Notes: generated by a model not told the origin, from the sequence alone. Shown: positions 25,231 to 32,157, counted from the first letter of the stretch. The stretch: DNA of 64,000 bases from an uncultured Erythrobacter sp. (GCA_947499095.1 CANMMR010000002.1:186001-250000); one strand, 5' to 3'. A program made the numbers and translations.

Positions 25231-26442
25231 ATGGGCAAGCTTTCGGCAACGGCGGTTAAGGCGGCACTGGGCAAGCCGGGCACCTATCAGGACGGCGACG
25301 GCTTGTTCCTGAGGGTTGATAAGCGGGGCGGAGCTTCCTGGACCTTGCGGGTCCAACGCGACGGGAAGCGGAGCGATATCTCGCTTGGCAGCGCAAAGCT
25401 TGTGGGATTGGCGGAGGCGCGGAGCGCGGCGGTCAATGTTCGCCGGGCGGTGAAGGTCGAGGGGCGCGATATTGTCGCGGAGCGCCGCGCCAAAAAGGCG
25501 GAGGCGGTAACATTCCGCGAAGCCGCCGAACGATACTATGGCGAGAACAAGGGCGGCTGGAAGAGCAACGCCTATGCCGTGCAATGGCTATCGAGCCTAG
25601 AGCGTCACGCTTTTCCGAAATTCGGCAACCGCCCGGCGGGTGATATCGCGGCAGCGGATATCATCGCCGCGCTCGCCCCTATCTGGCAGGCATACCCAGA
25701 AACAGGCAGGCGGGTCCGCCATCGCATTTGCACTGTCCTGAACTTCGCTCACGCAAGGGGTTGGCGGGTAAGCGAAGCTCCGTCCACCACGGGAAGCCTT
25801 AAGGCCGGGAACGGATTGCCGAAGCAAACGGGCGAGCGCCAGCATCGCAAGGCCATGCCATACAAGGCGATCCCCGCGTTCATGACAGACCTTCGCGCGA
25901 AGCCTTCATTCGGGCGGCTGGCTCTTGAGTTTGTCGCGCTCACGGCGGCGCGAAGCCAAGAGGTTCGATTGGCGACTTGGGACGAATTCGACCTTGAGGA
26001 AAAGCTTTGGACGGTGCCAGCCGGGCACATGAAGCGGGGCAAGGCGCATATCGTCCCGCTGAGTGAGGCGGCAATGGCTGTGCTACGCAAGGCAGCCGCC
26101 TTGAAGCTGGCGGGGACGGAAATCGTCTTTCCCGGGGTGAGCGGCAAGGCAATGTCCGATATGACATTGCTCAAGGTGTTGCGCGATGCGGGCGAGCCGT
26201 TCCACGTGCACGGCTTCCGCTCGACCTTTACCGATTGGGCGGCGGACAAGACGAGCTTCGCTAATGCCGTGGTCGAGGCGGCGCTGGCCCACAAGACGCC
26301 GGACGCCACGCAAGCGGCCTATCGCAAGACAACCCACTTGGAAAAGCGGCGCGGCCTGATGGAAGCTTGGGGTGCCTATTGCGCGAGTGAGGCAGGCGGA
26401 AAGGTCATTGCCTTTCCGGCGGCAGGCGGGGCGGCAAAGTGA
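25231..26442 (+). CDS. int: tyrosine-type site-specific integrase
   Basis: The 403-residue integrase belongs to the P4-like/DUF4102 group. It has an N-terminal arm-binding domain (MGKLSATAVKAALGKPGTYQ, then GLFLRVDKRGGASWTLRVQR), a SAM-like core-binding domain, and the catalytic domain. The catalytic residues are visible: Arg 241 (AARSQEVRLATW), His 327 and Arg 330 (HVHGFRSTFTDWA), His 354 (LAHKTP) and Tyr 364 (AAYRKT). The ATG at 25231 is used; the longer open frame starts inside the arm repeats. It is intact, so excision and integration are possible. Confidence 0.93.
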   Translation: MGKLSATAVKAALGKPGTYQDGDGLFLRVDKRGGASWTLRVQRDGKRSDISLGSAKLVGLAEARSAAVNVRRAVKVEGRDIVAERRAKKAEAVTFREAAERYYGENKGGWKSNAYAVQWLSSLERHAFPKFGNRPAGDIAAADIIAALAPIWQAYPETGRRVRHRICTVLNFAHARGWRVSEAPSTTGSLKAGNGLPKQTGERQHRKAMPYKAIPAFMTDLRAKPSFGRLALEFVALTAARSQEVRLATWDEFDLEEKLWTVPAGHMKRGKAHIVPLSEAAMAVLRKAAALKLAGTEIVFPGVSGKAMSDMTLLKVLRDAGEPFHVHGFRSTFTDWAADKTSFANAVVEAALAHKTPDATQAAYRKTTHLEKRRGLMEAWGAYCASEAGGKVIAFPAAGGAAK

Positions 26443-26648
26443 GCCGGGCGCGGCTGTGGGTCGAGCGGATTGAGCAATTCGAGGGGACAGGGGGCGTTTT
26501 CATGCTGTCATTGCAAAGCGGAGATGAGACGCTCCGCTTCGCCATGTCGCCGCACATAGCAGGGAAACTTTGCGCGTATGGCGCGAAGGCATTGCGGGAT
26601 TGGGAGCGCGATCCGGCGCCCATAATCGCTTTTGCGAAGGGCGAGTAG
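26439..26648 (+). CDS. small hypothetical protein coupled to the integrase
   Basis: A 69-residue product starting at GTG 26439, which overlaps the integrase stop (GTGA). It has ARLWVERIEQFEGTGGVFML, SGDETLRFAMSPHIAGKLCA and LRDWERDPAPIIAFAKGE, an alpha/beta pattern without a membrane segment. I do not recognise the family. The overlapping start argues that it is translated with the integrase; a role in recombination control is only suggested by position. Confidence 0.5.
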   Translation: MSRARLWVERIEQFEGTGGVFMLSLQSGDETLRFAMSPHIAGKLCAYGAKALRDWERDPAPIIAFAKGE

Positions 26649-26792
26649 TCAGCCGAATCGACTCAATGGACGCCCGACAATCGACCTCGCCTTGGAAATT
26701 GCCTGTGCACAAGTGGCAACAAAAGATGAAGAATTTCATATGCTTAAGCGCGCAAGGGTGTGGATAACTTAAAATCACCGCCTACCCTCTTT

Positions 26793-26846
26793 CGTGCGAG
26801 TCGCCACGGCAGTATTGTTCCGCTTGTGTTCCAAAGTGCTCGCACG
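26793..26846. repeat. inverted repeat around the alpA promoter region
   Basis: CGTGCGAG (26793-26800) and CTCGCACG (26839-26846) form a perfect 8-bp inverted repeat with 38 bases between the arms, enclosing the LexA box at 26817. It could be a binding site for the AlpA-like protein or an excision factor. Function inferred. Confidence 0.35.
26817..26831 (+). promoter_or_regulatory. LexA (SOS) box upstream of alpA
   Basis: GTTC-CGCTTGT-GTTC matches the alphaproteobacterial LexA operator GTTC-N7-GTTC exactly. It ends 44 bases before the ATG of the AlpA-like gene, a position expected for repression. LexA itself is not in the window. Confidence 0.65.
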
Positions 26847-26875
26847 GTGCGGCACGGAACCGAGGGAAATACAAC

Positions 26876-27067
26876 ATGGCTGACTTAGCTGTCGTTCTGT
26901 GTAGCGTTGCCGACGCTGCGCGAAGCTTGGGAATTGGCAAAACGAAAGCTTACGAGCTGATATCCGACTGCCAACTTGAAACCGTCACCATTGGCACGCG
27001 GCGGCTGGTCAAGGTGGCCAGCATCAATCGCTTGGTCGAGCGCGCCAACATGGGCGAGGCCGCATGA
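26876..27067 (+). CDS. AlpA-like / excisionase-type DNA-binding protein
   Basis: A 63-residue helix-turn-helix protein: LCSVADAARSLGIGKTKAYE with the recognition helix, LISDCQLETVTIGTRRLVKV as the wing, and INRLVERANM. This is the MerR-like excisionase/AlpA fold. AlpA proteins activate the integrase or act as recombination directionality factors in P4-like elements. The ATG at 26876 follows GAGGG. A LexA box and an inverted repeat lie just upstream, so its expression is probably DNA-damage dependent. Confidence 0.8.
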   Translation: MADLAVVLCSVADAARSLGIGKTKAYELISDCQLETVTIGTRRLVKVASINRLVERANMGEAA

Positions 27068-27172
27068 TATGGCGGGCCGAACCTGTGGGCCGGAGGCCAT
27101 AGAAAAAGCCCCGCTTTCGATTGCAGTCGAAAGCGAGGCGGGGGTTGTCGAAGCTTGTAACCTGACAACCCC
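27068..27172. other. hairpin-rich region, candidate replication origin of the element
   Basis: Three foldable units follow the AlpA-like gene: a GGGCC/GGCC-rich repeat (27072-27098), the hairpin at 27109-27144, and GGGGTTGTC (27141-27149) pairing perfectly with GACAACCCC (27164-27172) around a 14-base loop. It lies between alpA and the operon for the HUH-type Rep. HUH initiators nick single strands exposed at hairpins, so this is a plausible origin. Structure seen, role inferred. Confidence 0.4.
27101..27144 (-). terminator. rho-independent terminator-like hairpin (minus strand)
   Basis: GCTTTCGA (27113-27120) pairs with TCGAAAGC (27127-27134), extended by CCCC (27109-27112) with GGGG (27141-27144) across a bulge. 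Read on the minus strand, the stem is followed by CTTTTTC. No minus-strand gene is seen to its right, so it either ends an unannotated antisense RNA or is part of the structured region described next. Confidence 0.45.
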
Positions 27173-27268
27173 ACATACCGCGCCAGCCGCACATCGGCAA
27201 ACGATTCCCTGCCTGATTGCGCTTCACCTTGGCGATCCTCTCCCGGCTGTCCTGGAAGGGGGTGGCCT

Positions 27269-27643
27269 TTGAAGCCGCTGTCATTGCGCGGGGCGATTGA
27301 TGCCATGTGCCGCGAATGTGGTGCCGCCGATGCCGGGGTGAACTGGCGGGAGCTAATCGCCTGTTGTTCGGCAACGGATTGCCCGCTCTGGCGAGCGCGC
27401 CCCCTGTCCCGCAATGCTCCGCCATGGCTAACCAGCCGGGACATTGCCACGCTTCCGCCCGGCTGGCGCTCGCTTCCGCAAGAGGCGGCGCTGGCAACTA
27501 TGCGGAACGTGGCCGATAGCGGCCCACGCGTAGCCGCCACAGTGTCTTGTGAGGCGAGGCCGGGCGTTCAAGGGGCAACAGGCCAGCCCCATGGCCGACG
27601 CGCCACGCGTGCCCTAGAGAGCGTCACGGAGGCATTGCCATGA
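27269..27643 (+). CDS. Cys-rich small protein of the element
   Basis: The 124-residue product starts with TTG after a strong GGAAGGGGG. The N-terminal part has SLRGAIDAMCRECGAADAGV, then WRELIACCSATDCPLWRARP: a C-x2-C ... C-x5-C arrangement (CREC, CCSATDC) that probably binds zinc. Short proteins with AI-x-AMC-x2-C and DCPLWxxRP are common in phages and islands of alphaproteobacteria; their function is not known to me. The C-terminal half is low in structure. The stop overlaps the next start (ATGA). Confidence 0.65.
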   Translation: MKPLSLRGAIDAMCRECGAADAGVNWRELIACCSATDCPLWRARPLSRNAPPWLTSRDIATLPPGWRSLPQEAALATMRNVADSGPRVAATVSCEARPGVQGATGQPHGRRATRALESVTEALP

Positions 27644-27879
27644 CGCTTTTCGAGCAAGAGCATCGCAATCACGTTTGGCGGCTTCAATCGACCGAATGGA
27701 ACGGGAAGCCCCGCCTGAACGTGTGGCCTTGGTATCATGACAAGGCCAGCGGCGAACTTCGCCCCTGCGCGCAACGCTATGGCGGCGGCTTCACGATCCC
27801 GCTCGACCGGGTGCCGGAGCTAATCGAGGCATTGCAGGCGGCGCTGGCAAACGACGCCGGGAGCGGAAAGCCTGCCTGA
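27640..27879 (+). CDS. PC4-like (transcriptional coactivator p15 type) protein
   Basis: A 79-residue product with a good Shine-Dalgarno (GGAGG) at ATG 27640. The sequence runs NHVWRLQSTEWNGKPRLNVW, WYHDKASGELRPCAQRYGGG, then FTIPLDRVPELIEALQAAL: beta strands followed by one helix, as in PC4/Sub1-type single-strand DNA-binding proteins. It is coupled to the Cys-rich gene upstream and precedes the Rep gene, so a single-strand DNA role in replication is a reasonable guess. Confidence 0.55.
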   Translation: MTLFEQEHRNHVWRLQSTEWNGKPRLNVWPWYHDKASGELRPCAQRYGGGFTIPLDRVPELIEALQAALANDAGSGKPA

Positions 27880-27965
27880 TAATACAGGCAATAACAGCGG
27901 GGGCGGGCATTAATGGCGCGTCCCCGCTTCGTTCCCGCTGGCGTTCACTTGAAAAACAAGATTGG

Positions 27966-28766
27966 TTGATGCCGATGCGAGGCAAGCTAGCTATCCAACG
28001 TCCGCAAAACACGGCGGATTTACAGGACTCGGCGGGCGCACCTCGCACAAGCGACCCGGAATCTCCCGACCCGATAGAAAACCACGCGATAACGGCGGCT
28101 TGCTCGACAAACGGTCCGGCTGGCACGCTCCATGCTAATTTACCTATACCTGTAGGGTGCGCGCCTTCCTCGCTCTCCGCATCCCGCTACAGGCATGGCG
28201 GTGCCCGCAATTCCGCCAGCCGCACGAGCGACGGCTTGACCCACAAGCAAGCGGAAAACCTGATACGCTCCGTGCGAAGGGCATCCGCGATGGGGAAACC
28301 GCTCAACCGCCATATCACGATCCATTGGGAGGCGGCTGGCCTTACCGATGGGGCGGCGATGCCCGCGACTACGGCTTTTCTCAAATACCTGCGCGAATGG
28401 GGCGGCGGGCAGGTCGCATACATTTGGGTGCGCGAGAACGGGGACGGGAAAGGCTCCCATGTTCACATCCTGGCCCACATCCCGGAGGCCAAAAAAATGA
28501 GCGGCGCGCGATCGAGGCGATGGGTCGAGCGGTGCACTTGCAAAGCGTATCGCGCGGGCGCGATCCAGTGCCGGAAGATAACCGGGTATGGCGGGGATGA
28601 TGGGAAGCTTTACGACGCCAATCTATCAGCCGTGCTTGCCTACGTGCTTAAGGGCGCTCAACCCGATACGGCGGCGAGGCTTGGCATCGCGCACGAACAT
28701 GGGGGTCGCGTTATCGGTAAGCGGTGTGGGACAAGCCGCAACCTTGGGGAAACGTCACAATGTTGA
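27966..28766 (+). CDS. HUH-type replication initiator-like endonuclease
   Basis: About 265 residues (TTG 27966 or ATG 27969). After a disordered N-terminus of about 75 residues come the three HUH motifs. Motif 1 is NRHITIHW, motif 2 is the metal-binding pair His 164 and His 166 in KGSHVHILAHIP, and motif 3 is Tyr 225 and Lys 228 in AVLAYVLKGA (numbering from ATG 27969). A basic C-terminal GGRVIGKRCGTSRNLG follows. This is the layout of single-Tyr Rep nucleases of rolling-circle replicons. It probably nicks the element's origin. The family name is not certain, and Rep activity is inferred from motifs. Confidence 0.7.
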   Translation: MMPMRGKLAIQRPQNTADLQDSAGAPRTSDPESPDPIENHAITAACSTNGPAGTLHANLPIPVGCAPSSLSASRYRHGGARNSASRTSDGLTHKQAENLIRSVRRASAMGKPLNRHITIHWEAAGLTDGAAMPATTAFLKYLREWGGGQVAYIWVRENGDGKGSHVHILAHIPEAKKMSGARSRRWVERCTCKAYRAGAIQCRKITGYGGDDGKLYDANLSAVLAYVLKGAQPDTAARLGIAHEHGGRVIGKRCGTSRNLGETSQC

Positions 28767-28779
28767 CTGCCAGCGGCTT

Positions 28780-28807
28780 TCTTTCGTGGAACCGCGAAAG
28801 AGTTTTT
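28780..28807 (+). terminator. rho-independent terminator after the Rep-like gene
   Basis: TCTTTCG-like arm CTTTCG (28781-28786) pairs with CGAAAG (28795-28800), followed by AGTTTTT. It lies 14 bases past the stop of the Rep-like gene and ends the element's plus-strand operon. Confidence 0.7.
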
Positions 28808-28894
28808 CGGCACCTTTACGCGCGTGCGCGTAGATAGGGAGGTATGCGAAGCCAGCTCTTAACGGAGTCAGATTTTGCCAATCCTCAGCAATTT

Positions 28895-28930
28895 GCAGAC
28901 GGTCAACAAACGACCCGAAAACGGACGTTC
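28895..28930. repeat. short interspersed repeat, copy A
   Basis: Contains CAAACGACCCGAAAACGGAC, shared with copy C at 29567-29606 (CAAACGACCCGATTGCGGAC, 17 of 20 bases identical). It lies just outside the 3' end of the lipoprotein gene. Confidence 0.5.
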
Positions 28931-28954
28931 AAATGCGCCAGCTAAGGATATGGG

Positions 28955-29500
28955 TTATCGTTGGACGTTGACGGGTTCGAGCGAGATAATCTGGTCAACG
29001 ATCATGAGGTGATTGTAGCTTGCGGTGTGGCCAAAGTTTCCAGGCACCTTGGTTCGTCTGCCGACAAACTCGATGCGATGGATACCATCAGGTAGGTTGT
29101 CATCCATCTCAATGTTTTCCGCAAACTCAAGCCAAATGCCGCGCTTAGCCATCCAGTCGCAAGTAATTGCTGGTTCAGGACAGAAGTTAGTCCATTCCCA
29201 GCCATGTTCCCAAAGCCCATTCCACCGCTGGGCTGGGAGCATCTCATAGCAGTCAGGGTCATTAGGGCGCCACTCAATGAAACCACCAAAGCGAACCTCG
29301 TCTAGACAGGCTTGGACCATGCCAGGATGAGATTCCCGGAACGCGATAAATTCATCATCCGAAATAGCAGGCTCAGGTTGCTCGCAACCGAGAAGTAGCG
29401 TCAGCGCAGGTAGTAAGAAGATAGCTTTCACCAAGCGACTATGAAACGCTTGGCTACCGATGACAATTAAACCCTCTGGCTTTGTCCGTTTTCCACCCAT
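28955..29500 (-). CDS. putative lipoprotein, cargo of the element
   Basis: The open frame of 181 residues contains a lipoprotein signal: VKAIFLLPALTLLLG followed by the lipobox Cys (LLLGC). The mature part is acidic and Trp/Cys-rich: EFIAFRESHPGMVQACLDEV, WNGLWEHGWEWTNFCPEP, ITCDWMAKRGIWLEFAEN. I do not recognise the family. The ATG at 29500 lies inside a repeat, and GTG 29431 or TTG 29434 would start right at the lipobox signal; the later start looks more natural, though no Shine-Dalgarno is clear. GC content is lower than in the surrounding chromosome, consistent with transfer. Confidence 0.55.
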   Translation of the reverse strand: MGGKRTKPEGLIVIGSQAFHSRLVKAIFLLPALTLLLGCEQPEPAISDDEFIAFRESHPGMVQACLDEVRFGGFIEWRPNDPDCYEMLPAQRWNGLWEHGWEWTNFCPEPAITCDWMAKRGIWLEFAENIEMDDNLPDGIHRIEFVGRRTKVPGNFGHTASYNHLMIVDQIISLEPVNVQR

Positions 29501-29508
29501 AATCAGAC
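29484..29508. repeat. short palindromic repeat, copy B
   Basis: GTCCGTTTTCCACCC-ATAATCAGAC, with imperfect complementary ends. It is closely similar to copy D (29992-30017), whose ends GTCCG/CGGAC are perfectly complementary. It overlaps the possible upstream start of the lipoprotein gene. Confidence 0.5.
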
Positions 29509-29566
29509 GATCGCACCTGGCTGCGCGCTCGGCAAAAGCCGACAGGCTGCTTTCACGCTTCGCGAC

Positions 29567-29606
29567 CTAAAATCGGACTGTCTGCAAACGACCCGATTGC
29601 GGACAT
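29567..29606. repeat. short interspersed repeat, copy C
   Basis: CTAAAATCGGAC followed by CAAACGACCCGATTGCGGAC. The first part matches the end of copy D, the second matches copy A. It lies between the two cargo genes. Confidence 0.5.
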
Positions 29607-29660
29607 CGCATCTAGGCAATAACCACGCTCAATGATCCTAAAGCAATCCTCTCGACAGGC

Positions 29661-29990
29661 GTGATCTACCTAGCCCGTCTTGTCATCCTGTTGTCTTTGT
29701 ACGCTGGCTCATTCCTATTGGCAGAGCGGACAGGCTATCTCGCAATTGCGGTTGTCGGGGGAGCCATCGCCGGAGTGCTCGAAGCCCTTATCCAGACGGG
29801 ACGGATCTTCGTAGTAGCGAAACAGGTATCAACACTCGCGAGGACCTTGAGTGCGATTCCCTTCTTGGCAGCCATCATAGTTGTCGTCGCTTTCGGCATC
29901 TCTTGGCCCACCTTATTCGCGTACGCAGTGCCGTGGTTTTTAGGCACAGTGGCCGTGTTCACGCTCGATGCTTATGAACGCGGAGCCTGA
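29661..29990 (+). CDS. small multi-pass membrane protein, cargo of the element
   Basis: A 109-residue product starting at GTG 29661. It is very hydrophobic with about four membrane segments: YLARLVILLSLYAGSFLLAE, YLAIAVVGGAIAGVLEALIQ, SAIPFLAAIIVVVAFGISW and FAYAVPWFLGTVAVFTLDAY. I do not recognise the family. Its stop directly abuts repeat copy D. A role in defence, superinfection exclusion or host fitness cannot be told from sequence. The Shine-Dalgarno is weak (GACAGGC). Confidence 0.5.
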   Translation: MIYLARLVILLSLYAGSFLLAERTGYLAIAVVGGAIAGVLEALIQTGRIFVVAKQVSTLARTLSAIPFLAAIIVVVAFGISWPTLFAYAVPWFLGTVAVFTLDAYERGA

Positions 29991-30020
29991 TGTCCGCTTT
30001 CCACCCCAAAATCGGACACT
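29991..30020. repeat. short palindromic repeat, copy D
   Basis: GTCCGCTTTCCACCCC-AAAATCGGAC, a palindrome closed by GTCCG/CGGAC and closely similar to copy B. It follows the stop of the membrane-protein gene directly. Confidence 0.5.
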
Positions 30021-30021
30021 C

Positions 30022-30471
30022 GCAAGGCGACAGGTCGACCCACAAAGCAGCCTGTCTAGATTTTCGCGCAAGCTGAAAACTGAAGGCAACCGATGCCGTC
30101 AACGTTTATACAGCTTCTCGCCCGCGCGTGTGTGGAATGCGCGATTGCTAAAATAGAGAAAAATAGACGTCGATCTCCCCAATCCCGGAAGCGGCAGCTG
30201 GCTGGTAACGCGCAAGTTTTGTGGGTGATTTTGTGGGCGGAATTCCAGTCGCTTGGAAAACAATCAATAAAAATCAATGCTTAGTGGAGCGGTTCTAATC
30301 AAGCCCTGTCCACCACCTCGCTTCACATCCACAACCGCAGAAATCCGGCAGCGCGATTTGCATTCCGCGGCCCTTTTCCTATGCTGGCCAGCGAACCGCG
30401 GGGGGCTCTCCCTACGCATCAGCCGACAGCATGAACGCATGGGCGCCAGGAAAGCGAGCACGATTCCGCAT
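30022..30471. other. right end of the element and upstream region of the BCCT gene
   Basis: No convincing gene. 30022-30290 is AT-richer and holds a direct pair TTTTGTGGG (30217-30225 and 30229-30237), similar to the AAAGTGTGG repeats at the left end and so a candidate integrase arm site. attR lies at 30291-30317. The rest is chromosomal DNA upstream of the transporter. Confidence 0.4.
30291..30317 (+). repeat. right attachment site (attR)
   Basis: A 27-base copy of the tRNA-Tyr 3' end with two changes in the T arm (TTCTAATCA instead of TTCGAATCC). It is not part of a complete tRNA. The last 16 bases equal attL. Confidence 0.88.
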
Positions 30472-32157
30472 ATGAGCCGCACCAACGACGCACCGATCGA
30501 TCCGCCGCTGGTCGATCTCCCAATCAGGACTGCCGACCGCGGGTTTTACGACGGGTTCAGCCGGGCGGTGACGATCCCTTCCAAGATCATCGTCTCGCTC
30601 ATCATCATGTGGGCGATCTTCTTCCCGGTCAGCGCGAACGAGACGCTGACGGCGGCCAATTCCACGATCATCCGTTCCTTCGCCGGCTGGTACGTCTATC
30701 TTGTGGCCTTCCTGATGTTCGCATGCTTCATAGTGGCGGTCATCCCGCAGTCGGGCCGCCTGCGCATCGGCGCCCCGGACGAGAAGCCCGAGTTCGGGCG
30801 CTTCTCGTGGTTCGCGATGCTGTTCGGCGCGGGAATCGGCATCGGCATGCTGACCTATTCGACAGGCGAGCCGCTGGCGCATTTCACCAACAATCCCGAC
30901 ATTATCCGCGGGACGATCGAGCCGCTGTCGCAGGAGGCCGTTCGGCCGGCCTACATCTACACCTTTCTCCACTGGGGACTCGCCGCTTGGGGCACTTACG
31001 CGCTGGTTGGACTGGCGATCGGCTATGTGGCCTATCGGCGGGGCCTGCCGCTGACCATTCGGTCCGCCCTTGCGCCGTTGTTCGGGCGCGTCCTGTCCGG
31101 TTTCTCCGGTCATCTGGTCGATATCGTCGCAGTCGTGGCCACGATCCTCGGCGTGGCCGTGACCATGGGGTTCGGCGTCGAGCAGTTCATCGCCGGGCTG
31201 GCGCGGCTTGGTCTGGGGGACTGGCTGCTGGCGGAAGACGGCACGTCGTCGGTTATCGCCATCGTACTGGCGCTGGTGCTGCTGGTCGGCGCCTCGACGC
31301 TCAGCGCGCTTTCTGGCGTGGGTAAGGGCATCAAGTGGCTCTCCAACCTGAATATGGGCCTCTCTTTCGCTTTGCTGGCGCTGTTCGCCATCGTCGGGTC
31401 GGGCCTTTACGGGCTGCGCCTGCTGGGGACCGCGCTGTGGGACTATTTCGTCACCCTCGTGCCCAATTCGCTACGGTTGTTCCCGGATATCGAGGGCGAG
31501 ACGGCGCAGGCGCTGCTGCAATGGCAGCTCGACTGGTCGGTATTCTACTGGGCTTGGTGGATCGCTTTCGCGCCTTTCGTCGGTATGTTCATTGCGCGTA
31601 TCTCGCGCGGGCGCACGGTGCGCGAATACGTCTTCGGCGTGGTCCTTGTGCCGTCGCTGATGTGTTTCGTCTGGATGGCCATCGTCGGTGGGACGGCTAT
31701 CGGCCTGGAGCTGAGCGGCGTCGCAGGCGGGACCATCGTCGAGACCGGCATATCCGACCAGCTCTACGCGACTTTTGCCGTGCTGCTGGACCCGGCCGTC
31801 GCCAGCCTGGTTTCGGGCCTCGTCGTGATCCTGCTGATGACCTATCTCATCACGTCTGCCGACAGCGCCATCCTGATCGTCAACACGATTAACGGGGCAG
31901 GCGAAACCGACGGGGAGCGGCGCCACCACATCCTGTTCTGGGGCGGGGCGTTGGCGTTCGTGGTCGGCAGCATGTTGATCCTTGGCGGGATCGACGCGAT
32001 CCGCATTACCATGGTCATCGGCGCGCTGCCATTCTCGTTCGTAGTGGCGCTGATGGCCGTCGCAATCCTCAAGGCGATCGCATTCGATCTGGTCCGGAAG
32101 CGTCATGGCGTACCGACAACTGCGGAAGGTTGCGCTGATCTCGCCCGAGGAGGGTAG
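30472..32157 (+). CDS. BCCT-family transporter (betaine/choline/carnitine type)
   Basis: The product of about 561 residues has 12 membrane segments. It shows the glycine-rich substrate motif GAGIGIGMLTYSTGEPLAHF, the family Trp-rich segment QWQLDWSVFYWAWWIAFAPF, VGMFIARISRGRTVRE, and YLITSADSAILIVNT. BCCT carriers import betaine, choline or similar compounds with Na+ or H+, often for osmoprotection. The start may be ATG 30472 or ATG 30439; neither has a good Shine-Dalgarno. The frame stays open into attR, but that part is not coding. It is the first chromosomal gene after the element. Confidence 0.88.
   Translation: MSRTNDAPIDPPLVDLPIRTADRGFYDGFSRAVTIPSKIIVSLIIMWAIFFPVSANETLTAANSTIIRSFAGWYVYLVAFLMFACFIVAVIPQSGRLRIGAPDEKPEFGRFSWFAMLFGAGIGIGMLTYSTGEPLAHFTNNPDIIRGTIEPLSQEAVRPAYIYTFLHWGLAAWGTYALVGLAIGYVAYRRGLPLTIRSALAPLFGRVLSGFSGHLVDIVAVVATILGVAVTMGFGVEQFIAGLARLGLGDWLLAEDGTSSVIAIVLALVLLVGASTLSALSGVGKGIKWLSNLNMGLSFALLALFAIVGSGLYGLRLLGTALWDYFVTLVPNSLRLFPDIEGETAQALLQWQLDWSVFYWAWWIAFAPFVGMFIARISRGRTVREYVFGVVLVPSLMCFVWMAIVGGTAIGLELSGVAGGTIVETGISDQLYATFAVLLDPAVASLVSGLVVILLMTYLITSADSAILIVNTINGAGETDGERRHHILFWGGALAFVVGSMLILGGIDAIRITMVIGALPFSFVVALMAVAILKAIAFDLVRKRHGVPTTAEGCADLARGG

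Larger units (their letters stand above)
24999..30317 (+). mobile_element. integrated element of about 5.3 kb in tRNA-Tyr
   Basis: GGTTCGAATCCAGCCCTGTC... at 24999-25025 (T arm to CCA of tRNA-Tyr plus two bases) recurs at 30291-30317 with 25 of 27 bases identical; the last 16 bases are identical. Between the copies lie a tyrosine integrase next to the tRNA, an AlpA-like regulator, a Cys-rich protein, a PC4-like protein, an HUH-type Rep, a hairpin-rich region, and two cargo genes with no housekeeping function. This is the standard structure of an integrative element. No capsid, tail or conjugation genes are seen, so it is satellite-like or plasmid-derived, and would depend on a helper for transfer. 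Confidence 0.88.

Noticed and set aside
24789-25283. Upstream extension of the rlmB reading frame through tRNA-Tyr
   Set aside because: The frame crosses a tRNA gene and the attachment site; the ATG at 24788 with its Shine-Dalgarno fits the family start.
27064-27102. 12-codon frame overlapping the end of the AlpA-like gene, before the hairpins
   Set aside because: It could be read as a leader peptide ahead of an attenuator, but the hairpin with a T-run faces the other strand.
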